Under the pieces are notes generated by a model. The model was not told the origin of the DNA and ran no database searches. It worked only from the letters and a program-made list of their open reading frames with translations. Both the position numbers and the translations under genes were made by a program. Shown here piece by piece: positions 12,701 through 24,900 of a stretch of 64,000 nucleotides of DNA; position 1 is the first letter of the stretch; each line of letters opens with the position of its first letter. Origin of the DNA: Phoronis australis (lineage: Eukaryota > Phoronida > Phoronidae); assembly GCA_002633005.1 (NCBI GenBank), contig NMRA01000384.1, forward strand, positions 298,064-362,063. Reading direction: 5' to 3'.

Positions 12701-14190
12701 CATAAACTATAATGTATTCGAGCACAGTCTGATAACCAATTATCTTAAGTTCGCACAAAAGGAGCAGAGAAATTGCCAAAAATAGCTTCGAGTTCGTTTC
12801 GAGTACGAAGATTAGAGACCGCGCCCAGAACAGACTAGACTGTTAGCTGCTTGATACTGAGGGTTGGTTTTAGTCGCCCAGGTAACGTGGGTGTCACAGG
12901 AAAATCACACGATTCGTTGCAACCAATTTCAATGAAAATACAGGACAAGAACGCAATGGCTTTGCTTTGTAAGAGCTCCTGTGAAAGCAGTCGAGCTTCT
13001 TTACACCAGAACATCTCTAATAGCGGTTTTAAACAATCCAAAGTCATAAGAATAGCGTTTAATCTAAAACAACTTTATTACTGTAATAGCAAATTTTACA
13101 ACCCAATAAATATCTATCGTGAATCGCCCTACCATGCTACAGGTACATTGTGACAATAAAGTCAATTAAAATATCGAAATAAAAATGACAGTGTAATGCC
13201 AACTATAAACATGCACGACACCTTTCCAGCGTTTATGCTAACGATTATTATATCAAAAGCAGCCACAAAACAGCAACACAACTAAAAATCGTTCTGTAAA
13301 ACACCGTCTTCCATCCTTAGCATAGTTCGCAGTAATTCCTAAATCATACGACTGAAGCTGCCAAATTTTGTAACAGTTTGAAGTACAGAAATTGAAAAAA
13401 AAAATGAACTCATTTCTGTAAGTATACATTAAAAACAAGAACGAGAAAAATAACCAAAGTTGCCTGGAATGCGTCGACAGATTTAGGGACCTCTACCTCC
13501 GAACTCTTGATCCCACAAAAATGCTGCCCGATATCGTTTTTAGAGGCTGAAAGACCATTAACCCCCAAAAGTTGCAGTTGAGTTTCTCTTCTGACATGCT
13601 AGATCTGCCGTTGAAATGACCATCTTATTTTCAATCACGAAAGCAGAAAGCGACCACAATCTGAGATGAAATCTCCTGTCAACAGGAAATCCAGGACAAC
13701 TGCCTCACCAAAACTACTGGGAAGAATAACCTACAGTAAATCCTTTAATTGACGCCAGATTTTCAACTGAAATGGACTCTAAGTTGAGTGGATTAAAGAA
13801 GGAATCAATCGCTTTGTTACTTTCACTACTAGATCCTTTGCTCGAGTTTATTACTTTCACCATGGCGTGTATTTTGTTTCCATGCAGCATTAGAAAGTGA
13901 AGCAAACGATCCACAAAAAGCCTACATTTCACATCAAATTAGCACACAAGAATGGCCAACACAGCCTTTGTTCAACAGTGAGCTGGACCTGAATGCAAAG
14001 CAAAGATTGCGGACCTTATTGCTGGGCCGTTACATCTGTATATATTGTTGCAGGGATAGTAAAAACTCGCCATAGAAGTATACTCGGTAATCAGGTATTT
14101 CTACTTTAAACAGGCCTGGAATTCGAAAAACGAACTAAATTACAATGGTTCTCTGCCATTGAAACATAATTCAACATGCTAAACAGGCAT
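9716..14190. other. Intergenic, no gene supported
   Basis: About 4.5 kb of AT-rich DNA. Open stretches on both strands are short, overlap one another and lack recognisable domains. The patch at 12430-12810 is rich in CGAGT and its complement ACTCG, giving several short overlapping inverted repeats around 12605-12645. A serine-rich minus-strand stretch at 13714-13932 could be a terminal exon, but nothing supports it beyond openness. Confidence 0.55.
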
Positions 14191-14194
14191 TTTC

Positions 14195-14425
14195 ATAGTT
14201 TGTTTGTAAAGATTTAGAATTTCTGTGGATATCAAAGCATTTTTCTTTTAATTTGAAATTCCAAAAACCACGATCTATCAACTGATCCCAACCTCATCCA
14301 TTTTTCTCCCACGAGGCAAAGCACATCTCCCTATTTAGCATGGCAAGACCTACAGTAGCACATTTCCCTTATATGGAAAGTGTGACCTTTGACATAAACA
14401 AAACAATGGCGACTTCAAGCAACAT
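14195..14425 (+). repeat. Dispersed repeat family R2, copy 1
   Basis: The segment is clearly similar to 46945-47185. Shared landmarks in order are TTTCTGTGGATATCAAAG-like, CCATTTTTCTCCCA, AGGCAAAGCAC, TATTTAGCATGGCAA-like, ACATTTCCCTTATA-like, GTGACCTTTGAC and GCGACTTCAAGCAA. No frame crosses it. Confidence 0.8.
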
Positions 14426-14429
14426 CCTG

Positions 14430-15835
14430 TCCCATTGGCTGGCCTAATACTGCTGTCGACCTCAGATTTGGAGTGGGGTCACACAGCATAATCTGCAGTT
14501 GATTAGTCTTAATTTTAACTTAATTACCAGAAGCGGAAGTTTCAAAGTTTGGAAGCTGAGACAAAAATAAACTTAAGTCACTTTCTTGGAACAGGCCTCA
14601 GGCTTCTAAGAGTTGGAACCTTTCTAGTGAAATTGATACACAGCTGGGCATTTATTAGTAGTTTTATGGTAGCCAAGGACAGGGGGATACCCTTGTCAAC
14701 GCACAATGGAAGCTCTTAAGTACCACCCCATGAAATCACATCACAACAATGGCACCATCTACAATGACATAATTGCCAAAGCAGTTATGTGGTGTGATTG
14801 ACATTTAGGTTTAGAAAAGTTGAGCCCTGGGTCCCAGGCCTAATCTCTGAACTGAGACAGGACACAGACATGATACTTACCAATCATGTCGCAAGATTTG
14901 AATACAATAAAATGTCACCAATTTCGGATAAAAATAATCGCCAAAATATCACGCTCTTCATGGTTGAAGGGTTTCTTACACTGATATGAATACCCACAAT
15001 TCTTTAAAATATTGTCTGTTAGTAGCTATGGTAACAGAACTTGAATATGGTAAGGCATCATTTTGGCAGTATGTATCATCAATGAAAACAACCAGGAAAG
15101 AATACTTCAACTGTCCGCCATATTGTGTCCTGAATTAGTGACAATTTGCTGTCCAAACTTTTCACTTTATTTGAAGTGTGCCATGCAATTGGTCAATTTT
15201 ATATTCTAGTTTCAAAGTAAAGAGGTTAGGCAGCGGTTTCACAATTATCTTCTCATAACATTTTGATAACTTGTCAAGTGACCACACCCCTCAGGTGGAA
15301 CTGCAAGACTGGATTAACGCATTTGTTTCATGAAAAACTCAATCACAATAAAAGTCATAAAAACAACAGGGATAAAGTAAAAGATAAAACGATTATGATA
15401 AAACCAAAATGTTGGCAATGAAAACATTCTGGAACCAGTTTATGACACGTAGACTAGACCTGAGGCAAGTACTAAGCAAAACAGTGTCTACCTTCGGACT
15501 GCATGCGCAAAATCTCAAGATAAGGCATGGTTGCTCAGTGTAATACCAAAACTGCACTGTTGGCTATGTCTGCATATTACTAATAAGTTATTTTAAGTTA
15601 TTTCCTCACATACACCAATCAATTTTCAAAAACCCCAAAAAGATGACTATATACTATTTCTCGTAGAAAATAGCTGAAGTATTGAAGCAAAAATTTCCAG
15701 TAACTGTTTCCAAATGACGTTGTGCGATTTTTATGTGTGATCTAATGGACTTTTGCCATAAATTCAGAGATGGCAGCAAAATTTTGATAGAAATCTTCAT
15801 CTTTTGTGAAAACCACAGCACGTTCATGACTGTTG
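14430..15835. other. Region 3' of CNTRL, probable 3' untranslated part plus spacer
   Basis: No second gene is visible. The part next to 15836 should be the CNTRL 3' untranslated region. On the minus strand an AATAAA hexamer lies at 15166-15171, about 665 bases after the stop, and is the first good polyadenylation signal seen. The remainder is AT-rich without recognisable structure. Confidence 0.45.
15166..15171 (-). terminator. Candidate polyadenylation signal of CNTRL
   Basis: AATAAA on the minus strand, about 665 bases past the inferred CNTRL stop. It is chosen only because it is the first canonical hexamer downstream; no transcript evidence is available. Confidence 0.3.
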
Positions 15836-15943
15836 TCAATAAAACTCCCGCTCTGGACTTTCATGTCGGCCTCTGTAGCGTGACGAAGAGTAAGCCCGCT
15901 GTTTACTGCCAGATCTTGCTTCATGGATGCCTCTGGGACTCAC
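15836..15943 (-). CDS. CNTRL: CNTRL terminal exon with stop
   Basis: After acceptor ACCTACAG the phase-0 frame reads VSPRGIHEARSGSKQRAYSS and RYRGRHESPEREFY, then TGA. It is basic and Ser/Arg/Tyr-rich. Another frame through the same DNA stays open longer (to 15742) but would require a phase that the upstream exons do not supply. Confidence 0.75.
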   Translation of the reverse strand: MSPRGIHEARSGSKQRAYSSSRYRGRHESPEREFY

Positions 15944-18900
15944 CTGTAGGTAAATAGAGCGGCATGCTAAGGACTGTGTGGCCTTGAAGTAACAGGGGAA
16001 TGAAAAGTGTTCCCATTATGATTCTTGTAATGGTCAGTAGAGCAGGGAGTCTTAAGGCCCTTTCACACTAACTTAACTACGGTATGAATGGAGCGTCGAC
16101 ATAACCTGCGAAGTTAACTGAATAGTTCATACCAGCTTCGGTAGTCAACGGCACTGAAGTAAACGGTAGTTGACACAGTCGTTTTTTCTTTGGGCTAATA
16201 CACCTACTATATTTCTCTGGCCTAATATGGAAAAATTATTTTGGACGCACAGACATACCAACTCCACCTGAGTTTGCATACCCTCAGATTTCGAACATGG
16301 ACTAGTTCTGCATTTATTGACTACAGAACTTACGCTTCTTAGTTTGACTGAAGATGGTCTGTCTCTCTGTCCGGGAGTTCTGGTCAGTTCTCTGATGGCA
16401 CTGAGGTCACTGTGCGAATTACTATTAGACAACACCTGGATATAGAAGAGACAACATGCAAAAGATATTTTAAGCACACACATACAAGCCAGTCAAGCTC
16501 AGCCAAGTATAGACCCAATGCAAAACAAAGTGCCAAAAATATTATCTAACCCTCAATCTAAACCTTTCCCAGTGATTTTCAAGAAATGGAATTTCCTTAA
16601 ATGATATGAATTTATAAAAAACANCCGCCTGAGTTTGCATAACCTCAGATTTAGAACATGGACGAGTTCTGCATTTATTGACTACAGAACTTACGCTTCT
16701 TAGTTTGACTGAAGATGGTCTGTCTCTCTGTCCGGGAGTTCTGGTCAGTTCTCTGATGGCACTGAGGTCACTGTGCGAATTACTATTAGACAACACCTGG
16801 ATATAGAAGAGACAACATGCAAAAGATATTTTAAGCACACACATACAAGCCAGTCAAGCTCAGCCAAGTATAGACCCAATGCAAAACAAAGTGCCAAAAA
16901 TATTATCTAACCCTCAATCTAAACCTTTCCCAGTGATTTTCAAGAAATGGAATTTCCTTAAATGATATGAATTTATAAAAAACAAACATGAATATTTCTC
17001 CTGTAGAAGGCAATCATATGTCGGCAATATATTTCCATATTTCAAATCTCTAATTGACCGCACACATTACTGATAAACACATCAATTGGGCACTGCCAAA
17101 CATACCCAGCAATACACTTGAATATTCTGATTCCGATTGTAACGAGAGAACCTTATACCATATGTGAGAGGACAGAATCACTTCCTAGATCAAATTGGGA
17201 CAAGGCAGGACTATTGTGTAAAGAGAAGGGCACAAGAGACGGTCTTTGATCACACAGGGAGAGAGGTAGAAGTCTTGATGGAATATGATTGAAGGACAAC
17301 ACTTTGAGAGCTTGAGAGGGCGTACCTTTGCCCATATATGGGAAAGAGTGCAACTCACGTCCTCTAGGTTGTACAGCTTTCTCCTAAGACTATCCAGTGT
17401 CCCCTCTGACTGGACGCGGGCGGTCTGTATTGCCTCAACATGCTTGGTGACCTGGTTACGAATCTGCATCTGAAAGTTGGGACAAGGAAGCATTCTAGGT
17501 GGTGTGAAGAGTGAAATTACATCAAGATGGAAAATTACCATATTTACAAGGATTTCTGGTTGAAATCTTTTGAATTTCGCCAATTAATATAAAGCATCAT
17601 AAAACCAGTCACTTTGAGTTTTATTCTTTTTGATGCCCATAAAATTTGAAGTTCTCAAGAGTGTAATATACCAGTTTTAGCTGGTTTGCCGTGGCTACTT
17701 TAGATGCTTGCTATGTCAAACTCTCAACCAAATTGGTTGCCCCTTTTCTATGTCCAAAACCCAATAACTAGGCTGTTGTGATTGTCAACCCCAGTATTCC
17801 TTTACTGCTACAAACAAATTGATACTGTCCCGACTAAACCACTCTGGAGTAAACTAACTGCTATAAGTAGGATTACATGTGATGTAAAAACATATCTATA
17901 GCCAGGCATGTGAAAACTTATCCAGAGTGTTCTTACATTGGAGGCATTTACAGCATTTGCCACTTGGATGGGCGGAGTTGCCACTTGGATGGACGGAGTT
18001 TCACAGATTCTTCATGAAAGGGAGCATGTTCTGTTTTTCCCAACGACAGATTTCACAAAGAACGGTCAATTTTTGCAAAAAAATAGCAGATTTCCCCATC
18101 TTATTTACTTTTTAGGGTTAAAAAGACTAAATTTCAAAAGGTTCTTCAGTAACCAACAAATAACCCTTTGTATTAAAGGGACAAAAGCCCCTGCAGAGAA
18201 TTATGTCATGGAATTAAATCCTTAAAAAATCCTGACTTCCCAGTGGCACACTACCGTAAAAATTAAAGGAGAAACTCCGAGATCCTCAGGACATTTTCCT
18301 GACTAGTAGATCCTATCCAGTGAACACCAAAACGAGGTCTAAAACCCCCAACTTTACGTGTGTACCTTCAGCTGATCCTGCTCCTGAAGAATCTTGTTCC
18401 TGAGGGCTTCCTTCTTCCAGTCCTGGGGCTCAGTACTTGCTAGAACTGCTGGGGATGGTTCCGAGTGTGTCCTTATCTAGGGACAACGGGAAAGATTGCA
18501 AATGATAACTATTCTGTTATTGAGAAGGTTGTTATTCAGATGGCATCACCGAAGAGAAGCTTAATTGAAAATAGACACAAAAATGGCGGCCCAGGCTGCA
18601 CAGTGACAGTGTCAACCTACATCCTTTGAAAATACAACTGTTTCAGTTTTAAAAAAGTTGACATAGTTTGGCGAATTCACCTGACTTCCTCCAAATTATT
18701 ATCGAAACCCAGTTACAAAACAAGCTGCAATTTTTGCTCAGAACTACGCTACAGACTCGGATAAACAAGAAGGAAATTTCTTTGATTTTATTGTGATTGC
18801 ATTTCCAGTGACTAAAGTATCACATTTTAATCAATATTTAAAATGAACGAAAAAGGCCAGTGAAATCAAAAAGCAAAGTTGCTTCTGGTCTTTCTCCTTC

Positions 18901-21900
18901 TGAATAACAGTTTCAATGAAGAATATAATAAGCACTGGAGATAATTATATGTTTGACTTACTCAATCATATAAAAAATTGCTTTTGGTCTTAACCAAACT
19001 CATTATGAGACTTCTGCTCACTGACAAAAAAAAACGTCCGCCCACATCAATTTCAGCCAATGTTTTTTTGCAAAAACTGTACAAAGGGACATAGGAAAGA
19101 GACAGCAAGGTGTGAAACATGATTCGTCAAGTGATGAGCAAAAAGAACAAAAACCAAATCTCGCATCATTTTTTCTCGTCTAAAGTGGACTTTCTTGTTC
19201 AAAAACGTGAGCTACTAAATCCGGCCACCAAACCAATTGTCAAGAAAAAAAACACAAACCAGAGTCAACTGTGCTTTTTTGACCAAACAATTACATAAAA
19301 AAACTTGCGCTCAATCACGAACATCTTGAGCAGGAATAGAAAAGCGCAGCATACATTTCAGGAAAACAAAGAATTAAAATACCATGTCAAGCTTCAACAT
19401 ACAATAACCTAAAACACCAAATTTCCAAAAGGCATTTTACAAATTGATGAAAACCAATGTATGGACTTCCCAGCACCGTGAATGGACATTATAACTCATT
19501 GAGGAAAGCACCAACAAAAACAGCCAGATACAATAGATAGGTCAGAATTTTTCAAATGAGTTCTGCAACAGTTTTTGAACGCCACCTGGTGACTCAATGG
19601 CCATTCAAGGCTATTGAATGCCTGTATAGTGAATCTTCAACACACCTATCTCTCCCACTTCACTCAACAGACCACTTACAGACATCATGTTTTCCTTAAG
19701 CTCCTCTAGGTGGCTCTGTAGTCTCTCCTTCTGCTGATGTAGATCCTCCACCTCTCCAAGAGTGTCCAGACGAGACCTGTCCAGTTCCTGAAACCCTTGC
19801 GCCACCTCCTGGAAAGGAAAGAAGTCGAGAGCTACGCTACAGGACGTTATTTTACTGAGGAGTGCTGTGGGTGCATGTCAGCAGTATTGACATGATTTCC
19901 CACAATTCCTTGCTCATACGACTTCAAATTTTCTGTTGAAACGTTTCCTAGTACGTAAATCATGGTTTCTTACTTGCCATTTAGGCTTGAACTTGGTGTT
20001 TACAACATAATTAACAATTATAACAACAGTAACTAAAGTATCACGTATATCATAACTGAATTCATATGGTAATTATACTGAAGATGTCTCTGAACAACAA
20101 TAAAAGCACACCATAGTCTTCCGTCGACAAATTAACTTTTCCCACGGGCCAATTATGTCACTGTAAAACTGGTCTCAACTTGATCCTTACTTAGAGCATA
20201 AATTCTGAACTGACAGTTTGTTAATGATTTGAAGCCATGTCCAGGTCATAACATGACCCGGGTCATATCATAACCCAAGTCACAACATGACTCAGGTCAT
20301 AATATGACCCGTCGTATCAAACCAACTTAACTAAACAAGGCTGGTCACAAGGGATCACAAATTTTCATTACTTGCCAAGACCATAAATCACTTCAAATCT
20401 GAGTTGAACCCAGGTCTATAGTCAGTTATGTACTAGATAATATTAGATCAGTCGAGCTAATTGAGATTAAACACAATCATGTGTGCGTGCATGTGTGCAT
20501 GTCTGTGTGTGTGTGTGCGCTTGCGTGAGTGTAACAAATTGTATTTCAGTCTGTGGCTCTGTCCACTATCAAAGCACCGTACACTGAGTGCTGATATAAG
20601 CCAACAATATTTACAACTGTCTCCAACAGCTCGAAATTGTGAACTTTTTAAAACAACCAGTTAGCTCTGAGTGCCACTTTTGGCCAGTTTGAAGACATGG
20701 TGCAAAAAGGGAATTTCAGAATTATAGGTGCCACAATTGCTGCCACAATTATGGTGAGTCAGACTGCTTCAAATTAGGATTGTGTGAGACAGAAATGTAA
20801 ATTATAATTATCACCCACGACAGATTTAGCGCTATGTTCAAAGAAGAAATAAACAAAACCATGTTGCATATTTCACTGATAAATTGCTTTTGAAGGCATA
20901 CAATAAAAAGTCTCCAATTTGGGAGAGTGAAAAGTTAATTAGTTTGCCCAAGGTCAGAGCTTATTTTTAGAAATAGGCAATATTGACTGTCCCAAATTTA
21001 AGAATCACCAAAAATACAGCACATTCAAATGAAATACAAGTCTATTTTCATACTGCTGCAATACAAACGCTGTGTTTAAAATTTGAGAAATATGACCATG
21101 TCCCAATCTTCATAAGTTGTTTTCACAAATTACAACCCCCCAGATCTGCAGACAGCGTATTACCACATTCTTTGTGTTTCCAATGCAATTACTTAATAAC
21201 CTATTATTGTGGAAATAATTACAGGTGCAGTACTTTCTAACATATAGTTACATGCAAAATTAAGTGGAGCATGTCTTTATGAGCAGGCTCGACTTGCTGT
21301 TGGGGGGGGGGGGGTAAAGCAAAGCACCTCGCCTGACCTACTCTTAGTGTATCAAGGTCAACTAGAATATCCGTGTCCCAAACAACTTGAAAGATAGTCC
21401 TAAATTGGAGAAGTTTTACAGCAAGTTTCTAGCACACACTGTTATTCAAGCAAGTCTCATTGAAGGCCAAACTAGTTTCCGCACTCTCAAGTTTCAGCAA
21501 TTACCCACACATCCAGTCCCACAGTCTAATTCAAACAGGAGACGTCCAACCCTCATATATCACACCAAAAGAGGCAACTTTTTAAAACGATGACAGGCAT
21601 TTAATCTCTGTACTTCAACCTTCCTTGGTCATCTAAGGAGTGACAAAAATGCGATGTCATTCAAGCTTATGATGCCCTCTGTGCTCGAAACAATTTCAAA
21701 ATGAGCCATTGAACATTCTTTGTTCCCCGAAGGACATTCGCCATCAAATGAATTCAAAAGGCTTGTACTTGCCGGCAATGGTGACATGGCGTTAAATAGG
21801 GTCACTCTTACAACACAGTAAATTCTCGTCATATGGCAGACAAGTGAATTAATTTCCATTTTTCAATAGTTATCAACCTTTTTGCAAAAATTCCCTCTAT

Positions 21901-24900
21901 TTGCAAAAAGGTTGATAACTATTGAAAAATGGAAAAACGGACATTTTGGCAATAATTATCTTTGAATGAAATGAAGTGAAGAACTACCACAACTCTTACT
22001 TTCTCAATATTTGTCTTCATCTTGTGCAGAGTTTGCTCCAACTTTTCTTCTTTATCCATTATTTCATTCTGTGTCAGCAGCTGTAACATAGTGACCAGAC
22101 ACATTAGAAACTAGATATCTGAATTCATTTGACGAGTCCTTCAATTTGAATACTAGTTCTCCTTGAATTGAATTTCCTTTCAAAGTATGCTAGAACCAGC
22201 TCTATTACGAGAAAGGAACAGCTGGCAAACAGTTCTGCGCACTAGTAAGAGGTCTAAACCAAATGTTGACTTCTTTGGATGGTTTGCAGAAGCTTTAAAG
22301 CACTTAGGAATCAACAAGTGGCTCCATCTTTTGACTGGTAACAGAACAAGCCAATGGCCATTCGAAAGGAAATTCTAATTCACAGAATGCTCAACATAAA
22401 AGTAGTTTCACAGTCACAGGCAAATTTAATCTAGGTTACATAAACTTCTTATGAAAACCTACAATTAAGTTAAAACCTTCATGGTTGAGACAACAGAAAG
22501 TAAAACTTCAAAAGGACACAACAATGTTCTACTTTTAATGTGTAGGTGCGACTAGTTTGCCGGCACTTGTGACATGCTTAAATGGCTTGTGACCTGTTTC
22601 ATAATATAGCAACCAGTTTGGAAATACAAGTTGCCATCATTAACACTGTGAGTGTGGCCTTAAATTTGGCTTAGCAACAACTAGACATGGCTCAATGAAA
22701 GTGGACGTCTTGAAACAATGGGAAGTGAGTGGACAAGGTAATTAAGGTACACTTCAGAGAAGGTTAGCTGTCTTGTACTTCTAACACAATTGGGTTTTCA
22801 GTTGTGTAGAACACTGGACACATAGCCATACACTGTGTTATTGACATGTGTCAATCTTGCCTGGTTTTTCGCGTCCATGTACTCCTGTTGTAATGTCTGC
22901 AGTTCATCGCTAAGGCGGTTGGCACGGCGACAGTGTTGCTGAGCGATGGATTCTAAGTCTTCTATTTCGGAGTTGGAACGCTGACGAACATCCTTTAGTT
23001 CCTAGAATATGAATCGGTAAATAAAACAAGAATGGATCAACTGAAATTTGAAATTTTCGGATGTAACAACTTCCTTTAGCAACAAAAACAGAAATAAAGT
23101 AAAATCAAACACAAAATGACAATTGACATATAAGATATGGTGTAATGAAAATGATACATTTTTGCGTAAAAAATTCAATGACATATTTTAAGAAGTTTTT
23201 ATGTTCAATCCATGAGGTTCTATTGTATTCAGTTTGTCTATCCAATATTGTTCTCTTTTAAGTCTGTGAGGGGTACTGGGGTGTTGGAGTTTTTCTATTA
23301 TTTGTACAGAAAGATCTTGAATATTATGGTTTTTGGAATTGAAATGATTACCTACAGTATCAGAAATGTTTTTATGTATTATGTTAAATCTATGATTACG
23401 AAACCGAGTTTGTAGATTATGTTGAGTTTGTCCTACGTATTGGATAGAACATTTTTTACAAGTTATAAGGTAAATAATATTGTTGGTGGTGCAATCAGAA
23501 TAATGTTTTATTTCAAAGTTTTCATTGGTTTGGGAAGACTGGAAAAAAGTGCTATCGTTGATGAAGTTACACATTTTACACCTAGTTTTGTTACATTGTG
23601 TGTTGCCAATAGGTTTGTCAGTTTGGTGTATATTGTCGATATTAGCTTTAACTAAATAATTTTTTAGATTTTTACATTTTCTCCAAGAAATTATAGGGGG
23701 ATGAGGAAATAGGTTTTTCATTTGAGGGGAAATATGCAGTGTAGAAAGATGTTTTTTGAAGACGTGGCTAATTCCGTTTAAACATGGATTGAACATAGTT
23801 ATGAAAGGTATTCTATTAGTAGTATTGCCTTTAGTTTTAGTTCTTAAAGATTCATTTCGAGTAATTGAGCGGACTTTGTCAAACTGTTTGTGTATAAGAT
23901 GTAAAGGGAAATGACGTTGAATTAGATAGCACTTGAGTTCTTTTAAACGGTTATTAAAGGAAGTTTCTTCTGAACAAATGCGTCGAATTCTTAGGGCAAG
24001 GCTATATGGAAGGCTTTTCTTGCAATGAAAGGGATGACACGAGTGATATGACAGATACTGGTGTTTGTCAGTTTCTTTACAGAATAAGTCAGTTTCTAGT
24101 TTATCATTATTAACTTGAAGAGTGATAGTTACATCTAAAAATGAGACTTTATTTTGAGAAATGCCATGAGTGAACTTTATAGTAGGGTGAAATTTGTTAA
24201 TATTTTCTAAAAATACATCTAATTTTTGTGGACCATGGGTCCACATCATAAAAATGTCATCAATGTATGTTGGCCAGAGAAGGGTTTTTTCAGAGCAGGA
24301 TTTGATGAAGCTGTTTTCAAGATTTCCCATAAAGAGGTTAGCAAAAGTAGGAGCAACCCTAGTTCCCATGGCTGTGCATAATATTTGGAGATAGTGATTA
24401 TTATTAAAGAATATGATAAAGGAAAACATTGTTAGTGTCATCACTCAAAAAATATGTTCAAATGCATAATGTTATATTGTCGCAATGGACCCTCTTGAGT
24501 TGGCAGGCATGCAACTTCGGAGGGTCAGAAAACACAAGTCCTTCTGCTCAATTACACTTTACTGTACTTTAATCTGACAGTGTTAAGATCAGAGTTGCCT
24601 GAAGAATTAAGATGTTTGAATTCACTTTCCGCCCGTTTTATGGACGGAAACAGACCCAGAGATAATAGTGTGCTCAGCATAATATTATACTCTCTGAAGC
24701 TCCTAAGTTCGCATCACAGACAAAATACTGCTATAGAACCACACAACAAAAACTCAAGGAACGTTTTTAATGTAATATTTACAATGAGGGTTGCCCCATC
24801 AGTTCACACTGCTTTCCATGGGGGACCTTGACTTACAAAAGTCACTCATAATCTCAATGTTGATGTGCTAGCAGTGAAAGGCATTCTGTTCGGTTAGGAA

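Larger units (their letters stand above)
16267..16984. repeat. 361-bp tandem duplication containing a CNTRL exon
   Basis: Copy 1 is 16267-16623 and copy 2 is 16628-16984. They match for about 357 bases, differing by about three substitutions, all within the first 60 bases, plus a few bases and an N at the join. The unit contains one whole exon with both splice sites. Confidence 0.92.
19809..21999. other. CNTRL intron with dispersed repeats, hairpin and microsatellite
   Basis: Contains a palindromic CATGACCCGGGTCAT patch near 20254 with related TGAC(C/T)C repeats to 20310, a GT-rich microsatellite at 20478-20535, a copy of repeat R5 (20165-20225), a copy of repeat R3 (20909-20960), a run of 13 G near 21303 and a perfect hairpin at 21853-21935. 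No gene is supported. Confidence 0.7.

Noticed and set aside
15742-15924. A 60-codon minus-strand frame as the CNTRL C-terminus
   Set aside because: It would require a different phase at the acceptor near 15944; the phase set by upstream exons gives the shorter tail that ends at 15836.
19646-19679. Extension of the CNTRL exon to a donor at 19645
   Set aside because: It leaves a phase that forces a stop in the next exon; the GTAAGT at 19679 keeps the frame.
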